From DAOMOP01 sp035444405 (GTDB lineage Bacteria; Pseudomonadota; Gammaproteobacteria; Burkholderiales; Rhodocyclaceae), in NCBI GenBank assembly GCA_035444405.1, contig DAOMOP010000024.1, positions 1 to 31,726 of the forward strand: a stretch of DNA of 31,726 bases, in the 5' to 3' direction. This document shows, in pieces, positions 18,722 to 26,077 of the stretch. The translations under genes and the position numbers were made by a program. The notes under the pieces are model-generated. The model made no database searches. It was not told the origin of the DNA and saw only the letters and a program-made list of their open reading frames with translations. Numbering within the stretch: the first letter of the stretch is position 1; every line of letters begins with the position of its first letter.

Positions 18722-20977
18722 TCAGCGTTTCAGCAGGGCATGGAAGCGGGTCTTGCGCAGGCGGCGTTTGATCGTCATCTTCAGGTCATACAGCTGCAGC
18801 GGCAGCCGCACCAGCCGACCGGGGCGCTTGCCCAGTGGCGCGAGATAAAGTCGCAGAAAATGTTCGCGGCCTTCCGGGTGCAGCTTGTGGCATGCGCGGG
18901 CGAGGTCGGCGAGGCGCAAACGAATGGGCAGCGCGCGGTCGAAGAAGCGAGCGCGGGCGGTGTCGATCAGCATGAATTCCAGGCGACCGTCATCTTGCGG
19001 CTGGACCAGGATGTTGCCGCCGGACAGGTCGCGAAAATAAACGCCGCGGCCGTGCAGCTTGAGCAGGAAAGTGGCCAGCTCGCCATAAGCGCGATCGGCT
19101 TCAATGCCCATGTGGGCGCGATTGCCAGAGGCGTAAGCCGAAAACAGCTTGCGTACCGACAGGCCGCCCGGCACGTGTTCGCAGACGTACCAGTTCTTCG
19201 TCAAATCCTTGCCCGAGCGCTGCTCGAACCAGGCCACCGGAGTGGCCGTGCCGATGCCGCGGCGCAACAGCTCTGCCGCGCCGTTCCAGCTGCGGCGGGC
19301 CTTCGAGGGTTTGAAGCGGTCGAGCAGCTTCTTGTGCAGGTGGTGCTTGCGGGGTTGCTTGACGACCAGTCGCGCGCCGGCCCGGCGCGGGTCGTCGATG
19401 TGCCACACGATGTTGCGCGCGCGGCGCAGCGTGTCGTCGGCGGTGGCTGCGCCAATGTGCCCCGGGTGCAGCGCAGCGAGCAAGGTGTCGGCTTCGGCGC
19501 GGTCGTGGGCGAGCACCATGCCCTGCCAGTCTCCGTCGCGATGGAATTGGTGCGTGCCGCGCGCGTGGCGGTGGATACTCAGTCCGCGCAGGGCGGCTGC
19601 GCCGGGGACGATCTGAACCGGCCGCGCGGCGGGCCAGCGCAGATAGAGTGGCGATTCGGTTGCGAGTGTGGGTGTCCCGGTCTGCGCGATGCCGTCGCGG
19701 TCCAGGCTCTCGGCGGCTGCGAGATCGTCGGGCCGGTAAAGGTCGGCGAGCACCGCCGCACGCCCGTTCGTCGTCCACACCGCGTGAAGAAGGTGTGTGT
19801 CGGAGCGGAACGCGTGCGTCTCGAGACCTTCGCCGTCGTTCAGACGGCCCTCGTAGCGGGAGCCGGGGATGAGTCGCGCGAACGCCGCGAGCGCATGAAA
19901 GGCGGGGCGGATGCGGTAGTCGTCGGGTGTGCCGCGCAGATCGGCGTAATGCGTGATGCGCTCGATCCGCGGGTAGGGGTGCTGGCCCTCGTCGATGAGC
20001 CCTTCGCGGTGACAGATCAGCGGACCCCAGGCGGCCCGTTCGAGCGCGCCCGAGGCGGCGCACAGCGTCATGTAGCGGGCGAGGTAGTCGGCCTGCTTCT
20101 GTTCGGTGTCGGGCAGCAGCCGCGCGATGCGCGGCAGCGTCCAGAACGCCGCCGGCGACATCAGCCGCGGGACGCCGGCATCGGCGCCGATGCGCGCGAG
20201 CACGCGCGCCTTCTTGACGAGGTTGTAGCGGATGCGCGGCGCGAGGCGGTGGCCGAGGATCTTGTGATCGAAGCGCTCGGGCTCGGTGCAGCGCTCGGAG
20301 AACAGGTTGTCGGTGTGAATGTCCGGCAGTGCGTCGTGCTTGCGCAGGATTGCGAGCATGCCGATGTTCCACAGCGGCTCGAAGTCCGTGATGCCCGGCC
20401 CCGCCAGCACGAGGCCGCGCTGTCGCACCTCGCGGTGCGCGATCTGCCATGCGGCGAGGAATCCGGCGAGCGAATAGCCGGCCCAGCGTCGGCGGTTGAT
20501 GGTCGAGCCAAGCTCGATCAGTTCCACGCGTGCGCCGAAGCGGTCCAGCGTCGTCGCGACGAAGCGCTGCCACTGCTGCCGGGCAGCGTCGCGGCGCATG
20601 TTGCGGGCGGCGTCGAACGGCTGCACGAGATGCAGCATGACGTGAAACCCGTCGGCAAGCAGTGCGTCCAGGAAACGGCCCGCGGGTCCGTCCGTGTCGC
20701 CGTAGGTGAAGTCGAGGCGCACGGCATTCACGCCGAGCTCGCGCAAGCGCTCGGTGACATAGCGGTCGGTCGCGGGATCGGCTGCGGTTGCCACACCGAC
20801 TCCGGTGAAGTCGCGGGCGACGACATGACCGGCAGGCGGACGGTGCCCGCCGCGCAAGCGCAGGTGCCCTGCGCGCAGACTCGACAGATTGGCGGCGATG
20901 AAGTCACGCAGCAGGCCGAGCCGCAGCCTGAAGGATTGGAATGTGCTCAAAATGCGCGTGTGGAGCAAAAGGCGCAT
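18722..20977 (-). CDS. Fusion of a glycosidase-like TIM barrel with a C-terminal LPS kinase domain
   Basis: A 751-residue protein without a signal peptide. Residues about 55-330 read like a clan-A glycoside hydrolase barrel: successive strands FTGVGVATAADP, NAVRLDFTY, FHVMLHLVQPF, VELIELGSTIN, VLAGPGITDFEP, ALPDIHTDN, RLMSPAAFWT and AAWGPLICHREG. The end of strand 4, normally Asn-Glu with the acid/base, is Ser158-Thr159, so hydrolase activity is doubtful. Residues about 385-450 (HLLHAVWTTNGRAAVLADLY) look like the accessory beta domain. Residues about 515-751 are a Kdo/WaaP-like kinase with Lys540 (RLVVKQP), FRDLSGGNIL at 648-657 and LIDTARARF from 670, all intact. It lies alone on the minus strand, between waaG and the divergent msbA. 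Kinase assignment is firm; the barrel's role (sugar recognition?) is inference. Confidence 0.75.
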   Translation of the reverse strand: MRLLLHTRILSTFQSFRLRLGLLRDFIAANLSSLRAGHLRLRGGHRPPAGHVVARDFTGVGVATAADPATDRYVTERLRELGVNAVRLDFTYGDTDGPAGRFLDALLADGFHVMLHLVQPFDAARNMRRDAARQQWQRFVATTLDRFGARVELIELGSTINRRRWAGYSLAGFLAAWQIAHREVRQRGLVLAGPGITDFEPLWNIGMLAILRKHDALPDIHTDNLFSERCTEPERFDHKILGHRLAPRIRYNLVKKARVLARIGADAGVPRLMSPAAFWTLPRIARLLPDTEQKQADYLARYMTLCAASGALERAAWGPLICHREGLIDEGQHPYPRIERITHYADLRGTPDDYRIRPAFHALAAFARLIPGSRYEGRLNDGEGLETHAFRSDTHLLHAVWTTNGRAAVLADLYRPDDLAAAESLDRDGIAQTGTPTLATESPLYLRWPAARPVQIVPGAAALRGLSIHRHARGTHQFHRDGDWQGMVLAHDRAEADTLLAALHPGHIGAATADDTLRRARNIVWHIDDPRRAGARLVVKQPRKHHLHKKLLDRFKPSKARRSWNGAAELLRRGIGTATPVAWFEQRSGKDLTKNWYVCEHVPGGLSVRKLFSAYASGNRAHMGIEADRAYGELATFLLKLHGRGVYFRDLSGGNILVQPQDDGRLEFMLIDTARARFFDRALPIRLRLADLARACHKLHPEGREHFLRLYLAPLGKRPGRLVRLPLQLYDLKMTIKRRLRKTRFHALLKR

Positions 20978-21018
20978 TCTATCGTTAGCGTGAAAGTCTC
21001 GCAGCGACTCTGTCCGCT

Positions 21019-21044
21019 CCCCTCGCCCGCTTGTGGGAGAGGGG
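21019..21044. repeat. GC-rich hairpin of a widespread proteobacterial intergenic repeat type
   Basis: Arms 21019-21028 and 21035-21044 pair at nine of ten positions around a six-base loop, followed by a G-rich run to about 21057. The sequence resembles the common CCCTCTCCC/GGGAGAGGG dispersed repeats of proteobacterial genomes. It lies in the gap between the two divergent genes. Confidence 0.65.
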
Positions 21045-21059
21045 CTGGGGGGTGAGGGA

Positions 21060-21111
21060 AACGGGCATGACTTTCATGTTTCGGGGTGTCGTCCGAAAGG
21101 TCATGCCCGTT
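21060..21111. repeat. Inverted repeat upstream of msbA
   Basis: AACGGGCATGAC (21060-21071) and GTCATGCCCGTT (21100-21111) are perfect 12-base reverse complements separated by 28 bases. It directly follows the GC-rich hairpin, so both may form one composite repeat. It is 75 bases from the msbA start, making a regulatory role possible but unproven. Confidence 0.65.
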
Positions 21112-21186
21112 CGGCGTGCAATGAAGGGTGCCGGACCGCCCGTGCTAATATCCGCCGCGAATCGACAGGCCAGGATTGTTTCGCCC

Positions 21187-22998
21187 ATGACCCAGTCCCA
21201 GCAGCCCGATGCGGCTGCCGCGACCTCGCTGAAGATCTATCTGCGGCTGCTCGGCTACGTGCGGCCGTTCGTCGGCCTGTTTGCGATCAGCCTGGTCGGC
21301 TACATGATCTTCGCCTCGTCGCAGCCGATGATGGCGGCAATTCTCAAGTATTTTGTCGATGGTCTCACCCGGCCCGAAGCGGCGCTGCTGCGCGACGTGC
21401 CATTGCTCGAGGGCATGCAGTTCATGCATGCCGTGCCGCTCATGCTGGTGCTCGTTGCGGCCTGGCAGGGGGTGGGGGTTTTTCTCGGCAACTACTTCCT
21501 CGCGCGCGTATCGCTCGGCCTGATCGATCATTTGCGCTGTGCGCTGTTCGACAACCTGCTCAAGCTCCCGAATGCCTATTTCGATCAGCACAACTCCGGC
21601 CATCTGATCTCGCGCATCACCTACAACGTCACCATGGTCACCGGCGCGGCCACCGATGCGATCAAGACGGTGGTGCGCGAAGGGCTGACCGTCGTGTTCC
21701 TGTTCGGCTACCTGCTGTGGATGAACTGGACGCTCACGCTCGTGCTGCTCGTGATCCTGCCGGTGATCGGGCTGATGGTGAGCAGCGCGAGCCGCAAGTT
21801 CCGCCGTCAGAGCCGCAAGATCCAGATGGCCATGGGTGACGTCACGCACGTGGCTTCGGAGACCATCCAGGGCTATCGCGTGGTGCGCAGCTTCGGCGGC
21901 GAAGACTACGAGTCGGCGCGCTTTCGTGGGGCCAGTCGCGAAAACATGGAAAAGCAGCTGCGCATGGTCAAGACGGCCGCAACCTTCACGCCGTCGCTGC
22001 AGCTGGTGACCTTTACCGCGATGGGTGTGTTGCTCTACCTCGTGCTGCTGTTGCGCGGCGAGGCGACGGCAGGCGATCTGGTCGCCTACATTACCGCGGC
22101 GGCCCTGCTGCCCAAGCCGATCCGCCAGCTCTCCGAGGTCAGCTCGACGATCCAGAAGGGGCTTGCCGGCGCCGAGAGCATCTTCGAGCAACTCGATGAG
22201 CCGGTCGAGATCGATCGCGGCACCGTCGAACGCGAGCGCGTATCCGGGCGGATCGAGGTCGACAGACTGAGCTTCTGCTATCCGGGAGGCGAGCAGCGCG
22301 TGCTCGATGGCGTGAGCTTTACCGTCGAGCCGGGCCAGATGGTCGCCCTGGTGGGGCGCTCGGGCAGCGGCAAATCGACGCTGGTGAGCCTGATCCCGCG
22401 CTTCTACCATCACGAGCAGGGCAAGATCCTGATCGACGGCGTGGACGTCGAGGATTATGTACTGCGCAACCTGCGGCGCCACATCGCGCTGGTGACGCAG
22501 AACGTGACGCTCTTCAACGACACGGTGGCGAACAACATCGCCTATGGGGATCTGGCCGGCGCGCCGCGCGCGGCCATCGAACGCGCAGCCGAGGCCGCGT
22601 GTGCGCGCGAGTTCATCGACCGCCTGCCGCAAGGGTTCGATACCCTGGTCGGCGAAAACGGCGTGCTGCTGTCGGGTGGCCAGCGCCAGCGCCTGGCGAT
22701 CGCACGTGCGATCCTGAAGGATGCACCGATCCTGATCCTGGACGAGGCGACGTCGGCGCTCGACACCGAGTCGGAGCGCCACATCCAGACTGCCTTGCAG
22801 CACGTGATGAAGGGGCGCACGACATTGGTGATTGCGCATCGTCTGTCGACGATCGAGCGCGCCGACGCGATCCTCGTCATGGATGACGGATCGATCGTCG
22901 AGCGCGGTACTCATGCGCAGCTACTGGCCGCGGGTGGGCACTACGCGCGCCTGCATACCATGCATTTCTACTCAGAAGCGGTAGGCTCGCCGGCCTAG
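21187..22998 (+). CDS. msbA: Lipid A/LPS-core flippase MsbA (ABC transporter, fused membrane and ATPase domains)
   Basis: Homodimeric ABC exporter that flips core-lipid A across the inner membrane. The 603-residue product has a six-helix membrane domain (about 20-320, including AISLVGYMIFASSQPMMAAI and FLFGYLLWMNWTLTLVLLVI) and an ATPase domain with Walker A GRSGSGKST at 390-398, signature LSGGQRQRLAIARAI from 495, Walker B LILDEATSALD with DEATSALD from 519, and the H-loop IAHRLSTIE. ATG 21187 gives the start MTQSQQPDAAAATSLKIYLR; in-frame codons upstream run into repeat DNA. A weak TAATAT (21146-21151) is the only -10-like element seen. Its TAG stop shares bases with the waaC stop on the other strand. 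Confidence 0.95.
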   Translation: MTQSQQPDAAAATSLKIYLRLLGYVRPFVGLFAISLVGYMIFASSQPMMAAILKYFVDGLTRPEAALLRDVPLLEGMQFMHAVPLMLVLVAAWQGVGVFLGNYFLARVSLGLIDHLRCALFDNLLKLPNAYFDQHNSGHLISRITYNVTMVTGAATDAIKTVVREGLTVVFLFGYLLWMNWTLTLVLLVILPVIGLMVSSASRKFRRQSRKIQMAMGDVTHVASETIQGYRVVRSFGGEDYESARFRGASRENMEKQLRMVKTAATFTPSLQLVTFTAMGVLLYLVLLLRGEATAGDLVAYITAAALLPKPIRQLSEVSSTIQKGLAGAESIFEQLDEPVEIDRGTVERERVSGRIEVDRLSFCYPGGEQRVLDGVSFTVEPGQMVALVGRSGSGKSTLVSLIPRFYHHEQGKILIDGVDVEDYVLRNLRRHIALVTQNVTLFNDTVANNIAYGDLAGAPRAAIERAAEAACAREFIDRLPQGFDTLVGENGVLLSGGQRQRLAIARAILKDAPILILDEATSALDTESERHIQTALQHVMKGRTTLVIAHRLSTIERADAILVMDDGSIVERGTHAQLLAAGGHYARLHTMHFYSEAVGSPA

Positions 22999-24053
22999 CC
23001 GCCAGTTGCAACGGGCGCCAGCAAGGGCTCGAGCGCCGACCACACGCGCTGTGGTGCCACGCGCGTAAAGCACAGCGGCGACTCGCGTGCGACGTCGAAG
23101 CGGGCCAGATCGTCCGCGCTCGGCCGGTAGTCGCACTGCTTGCGCAGGCACGGCGCGCAGCCGAAGTCCGACGCGAGATGCACCTGTGTCGGCCCCCAGG
23201 TCCCGGTGCGGGCCGGGTCGGTCGGGCCGTATACGGACACCGTCGGCACGTCGAGGGCGGCGGCGAGGTGCCCCAGGCCGGTATCGACCGCCACGCAGGC
23301 CCGTGCGCCGGCCAGCTGGGCGGCGATGCCGGCCAGCGGCAGCCGCGGCAACACGGTGACGTGGGCGAGTCCAGCGGCGAGTCGCTCGGCGCGCTCGTGC
23401 TCCGATGTGCTGCCCCACGGGAGGCGGACCTGCCAGCCGGAGCATCCGGCCCGTTCGAGGAGCGCGCGCCAGTAGGCTTCCGGCCAGTGCTTGGTGGGCC
23501 AGGTCGTGCCGTGCAGAAAGACCAGATAGCCCGAGAAACCGGGGTCTGACCCCATTTTTTCCAGGCCGTAGCCGCCGGACCCCTCCGGCACTGCGTAGCC
23601 GAGCGCCTTCGCGAACAGCTCGCGCACCCGTTCGACCGCGTGACGGTTCTTGGCGACGGCGTGCCGGTGGGTGTAGAAACGGCTCGCAAACGGCTCGCGT
23701 GCCGAGTTTCTGTCCAGCCCGTGTACGGGCGTGCTGGCGTAGCGTGTCAGCAGCGCACTCTTGACGAGCCCCTGCGCGTCTATGGTCACGTCATGGCGTG
23801 TCGCGAGCATCGCGCGCGTGAAGCGCCGCCACTCGCCGGACAGCCACGCGCGCAGCGGGGCCTTGCGCCAGCGGCGGATCGCGACCGGGATCACGCGGTC
23901 GACGGCCGGATGCCAGGCCGGGATCTCGGCGAAGGCCTCCTCGACGACCCAGTCGAAGCGGATGCCCGGCAGTGCGCGTGCGGCGTCGGTCAGCGCCGGC
24001 AGCGTGTGGATGACGTCGCCGAGCGAGGAGGTCTTGATGACGAGTACGCGCAT
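22995..24053 (-). CDS. waaC: LPS heptosyltransferase I
   Basis: GT9 enzyme that transfers L-glycero-D-manno-heptose from ADP-heptose to Kdo. The 352-residue product begins MRVLVIKTSSLGDVIHTLPA and carries FDWVVEEAFAEIPAWHPAV, IPVAIRRWRKAP, VTIDAQGLVKSALL, the C-domain FLHGTTWPTKHWPE and the donor-site VAVDTGLGHLAAALDVPTVS and YGPTDPARTG, all typical of WaaC. Between the two domains, KMGSDPGFSG is encoded by a palindromic repeat and is not family sequence. It lies 12 bases after waaF. The stop overlaps the convergent msbA stop within a CTAG. Confidence 0.95.
   Translation of the reverse strand: MRVLVIKTSSLGDVIHTLPALTDAARALPGIRFDWVVEEAFAEIPAWHPAVDRVIPVAIRRWRKAPLRAWLSGEWRRFTRAMLATRHDVTIDAQGLVKSALLTRYASTPVHGLDRNSAREPFASRFYTHRHAVAKNRHAVERVRELFAKALGYAVPEGSGGYGLEKMGSDPGFSGYLVFLHGTTWPTKHWPEAYWRALLERAGCSGWQVRLPWGSTSEHERAERLAAGLAHVTVLPRLPLAGIAAQLAGARACVAVDTGLGHLAAALDVPTVSVYGPTDPARTGTWGPTQVHLASDFGCAPCLRKQCDYRPSADDLARFDVARESPLCFTRVAPQRVWSALEPLLAPVATGG
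23532..23562. repeat. Palindromic repeat core embedded in frame in waaC
   Basis: On the minus strand this reads with a GGGGTCAGACCCC core followed by GGTTTCT. The polA element has GGGGACAGACCCC followed by AATTTCT, so the two share core and flank, and this looks like a shorter member of the same dispersed family. It encodes roughly KMGSDPGFSG in the interdomain linker of WaaC. Confidence 0.7.
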
Positions 24054-24065
24054 CGGTGGGGCCTT

Positions 24066-25295
24066 TCAGTCCTCGCCGCGCGGGGCGGTCGGTGCGCTCG
24101 GGTCCTGGCCTGCACGCATGCGACCGCGCGCCGAGTCGTTGTCTCGGGCCTGGCTCGCGTCATCGGCATGCGTTTCTGCCGGCGGCGCCGCTGCGACGCC
24201 GAAGGCCCCGAGCGCCTCGAGTACGCTCGCCGGTGTGATTTCGGTCAGGCAGCGCGTGTGACCGAGCGGGCACACGCGTGCGAAGCACGGCGAGCACTCC
24301 AGCCGCAGATAACGCACCGTCGCGCGCTCGGACAGCGGCGGCGTGTGGTCCGGCGTCGACGAGCCGTACAGCGCCACCAGCGGCACGTCGAGCGCCGCGG
24401 CGACGTGCATCAGGCCCGAATCGTTGGTGACCGCGGCCTCGCACAGCGCGAGCAGATCGACCGCGTCGGCCAGCGCAGTGCGCCCGGCGAGGTTTCGCAC
24501 GTAGTCTTCCATGTCGGCGGCGATCACGTCGCCGGCCTCGCGGTCCTTGTCGGAGCCGAGGATCCACACCTGAAAGCCGCGGCCGATCAGCGCCTCGGCC
24601 AGCGCCGCGAAGTGCGGCAGCGGCCACTGCTTGGCCGGGCCGTATTCGGCGCCGGGCATGAAGGCGATCGCCGGGCGCTCGCGCGCGAGGCCGAGCGCGT
24701 CGCGCAGGCGCTGCTGGTTGGCCGCGTCGGTGGCGAGGCGCGGGCGCGGCAGCCTCTTCGGCAGCGGCCTGCCGGCCGGCCGGCCGAGCGCGACGAAGCG
24801 CTGCACGGTCATCGGCAATGCGCGCGCGTCGAGCATGCGCATGTCGTCGATGAGGCCGTAGCGCATCTCGCCGCGATAGCCGGTGCGCGTCGCAATGCCG
24901 GCGAAGAACGGGATCAGCGCGGACTTGAACGAGCCGGGCAGCACGATCGCCTGATCGTAGCCCATCGTCGCGAGCTGGCGGCCGAGCTGCCAGCGCATGC
25001 CGAGTCCGAGCTGGCCGTGGCCGAGCGGCATCGCGATGCCGTGGCGCACTTCGGGCATGCGCGCGATCAGCGGCAGCGACCAGCCTGGCGCGAGCACGTC
25101 GATGTCGCACGGCCCGGCCGCCTTCAGCGCCATGAAGAGGCTTTGCGCCATCACCATGTCGCCGACCCACGACGGGCCGACGACGAGGACGCGGCGGGCG
25201 GGGTTGGTGCTCGCGCCGGTATCGGCATCGATGTCGGGATCGGCCTCGGGCTCGTCGAATGGGTGTCGGTCAGGCATCGGGAGGTTTCGTTTCAC
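24066..25295 (-). CDS. waaF: LPS heptosyltransferase II
   Basis: GT9 enzyme that adds the second heptose to heptose I. The core shows ARRVLVVGPSWVGDMVMAQS, IVLPGSFKSALIPFFAGIAT, RTGYRGEMRYGLIDD, FMPGAEYGPAKQWPLPHFA, the donor-site VTNDSGLMHVAAALDVPLVA and YGSSTPDHTPPLSE, then the cysteine-containing ECSPCFARVCPLGHTRCL. Both ends are longer than usual: about 33 acidic low-complexity residues before the core and about 40 after it. The GTG at 25295 overlaps the PIN toxin stop as GTGA; ATG 25277 is an alternative. Neither has a clear Shine-Dalgarno sequence, so coupling from upstream genes is plausible. Confidence 0.94.
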   Translation of the reverse strand: MKRNLPMPDRHPFDEPEADPDIDADTGASTNPARRVLVVGPSWVGDMVMAQSLFMALKAAGPCDIDVLAPGWSLPLIARMPEVRHGIAMPLGHGQLGLGMRWQLGRQLATMGYDQAIVLPGSFKSALIPFFAGIATRTGYRGEMRYGLIDDMRMLDARALPMTVQRFVALGRPAGRPLPKRLPRPRLATDAANQQRLRDALGLARERPAIAFMPGAEYGPAKQWPLPHFAALAEALIGRGFQVWILGSDKDREAGDVIAADMEDYVRNLAGRTALADAVDLLALCEAAVTNDSGLMHVAAALDVPLVALYGSSTPDHTPPLSERATVRYLRLECSPCFARVCPLGHTRCLTEITPASVLEALGAFGVAAAPPAETHADDASQARDNDSARGRMRAGQDPSAPTAPRGED

Positions 25296-25744
25296 GGCTG
25301 CGGTACGAACTCCGGCAGCGGCATGCCGAGCAGTCGCGCTGCGCGATTGAGGTGGCGGTCGAAGCTGACGAATCGAAGTTCGGGCAGGTGCCGGCGGATG
25401 CGGTCGGCACTGGCGAGATGGACCGCATCGTAGCCGCGCAATGCAAAACCTTCGGCTAGTTCGGCTGCGCGTTCGAGCAGGGGCTGGTCGGTCGGCACGG
25501 CACTGAAGTTCGTGTGCCAGTCATAGCGAAAGTCCGCCACGAGGGTGCGATGCTGTCCGTCGTCGACGCGCTGCTGCCGGTACGCGGCCGCCAGTGCAGC
25601 ACACGTCTCGACGAAGCCGATCTCGTGACAGAACACCTGACGGACTTCGTCGTAGAACTGCTCGACCTGCGGGCTGCCGTCTTCGGCGAGATACAGCTTG
25701 ACCGTTGCGGAGGTGTCGAAATAGGCGTCGGGCGAAGCTTGCAT
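25292..25744 (-). CDS. PIN domain ribonuclease toxin (VapC-like)
   Basis: A 150-residue PIN-domain protein; such toxins cleave tRNA or rRNA and are held inactive by their antitoxin. The four acidic metal ligands are recognisable: Asp10 in YFDTSATVKLYL, Glu46 in EIGFVETCAAL, Asp106 in LRGYDAVHLASA and Asp129 in RFVSFDRHLNRAA, so it appears intact. The start lies three bases after the antitoxin stop. The gene sits between hldD and waaF and its TGA overlaps the possible waaF GTG start. Confidence 0.9.
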   Translation of the reverse strand: MQASPDAYFDTSATVKLYLAEDGSPQVEQFYDEVRQVFCHEIGFVETCAALAAAYRQQRVDDGQHRTLVADFRYDWHTNFSAVPTDQPLLERAAELAEGFALRGYDAVHLASADRIRRHLPELRFVSFDRHLNRAARLLGMPLPEFVPQP

Positions 25745-25747
25745 GAC

Positions 25748-26014
25748 TTACCGACGGTTGGCGATGACCCAGTCCGAAATCGGCTCGCCGGTATTGACCG
25801 GGCGGCTCGCCACCGGTCGGGACAGCTTGCCCTTGGATTTCGCCCATCGCACGCCAGGGATCTCCGGCAGGCCTTTCGGCGCGGACGTCGCCGGCACGAT
25901 GCGGGCGACCGGCTGGCGGCGCGAGGTGACGATCAGCGTCTCGCCCGCCTCGACGGTGTGCAGGTATTCGGAGAGGTGGTCGCGAAGCTCGCGCACCGAA
26001 ACGGTCTGGGTCAT
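25748..26014 (-). CDS. Phd/YefM family antitoxin
   Basis: An 88-residue antitoxin. The N-terminal DNA-binding fold is recognisable as VSVRELRDHLSEYLHTVEAG followed by ETLIVTSRRQPVARIVPA, typical of Phd/YefM. The C-terminal part, rich in basic and proline residues (WAKSKGKLSRPVASRPVNTG), is the likely toxin-binding tail. AGAGGA lies seven bases before the ATG and a perfect TATAAT lies further upstream, so the pair has its own promoter, which the family normally represses itself. Confidence 0.9.
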   Translation of the reverse strand: MTQTVSVRELRDHLSEYLHTVEAGETLIVTSRRQPVARIVPATSAPKGLPEIPGVRWAKSKGKLSRPVASRPVNTGEPISDWVIANRR

Positions 26015-26047
26015 GGCGTGGTCCTCTGATGAGGCGTTTGTGGCGCC

Positions 26048-26053
26048 ATTATA
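26048..26053 (-). promoter_or_regulatory. Consensus -10 box of the Phd/PIN pair
   Basis: TATAAT on the minus strand, 33 bases upstream of the antitoxin ATG and just after the hldD stop. The expected -35 position (26071-26076) has no good match to TTGACA. Confidence 0.55.
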
Positions 26054-26077
26054 GCCCGCATGTGGCGACCATGGAGT

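Noticed and set aside
18086..21055. A 989-codon plus-strand open frame opposite the barrel-kinase gene and waaG
   Set aside because: Antisense shadow of two well-supported minus-strand genes, ending in repeat DNA; no recognisable domain.
23640..25433. A 597-codon plus-strand open frame opposite waaC and waaF
   Set aside because: Antisense of two clear heptosyltransferases; composition artefact.
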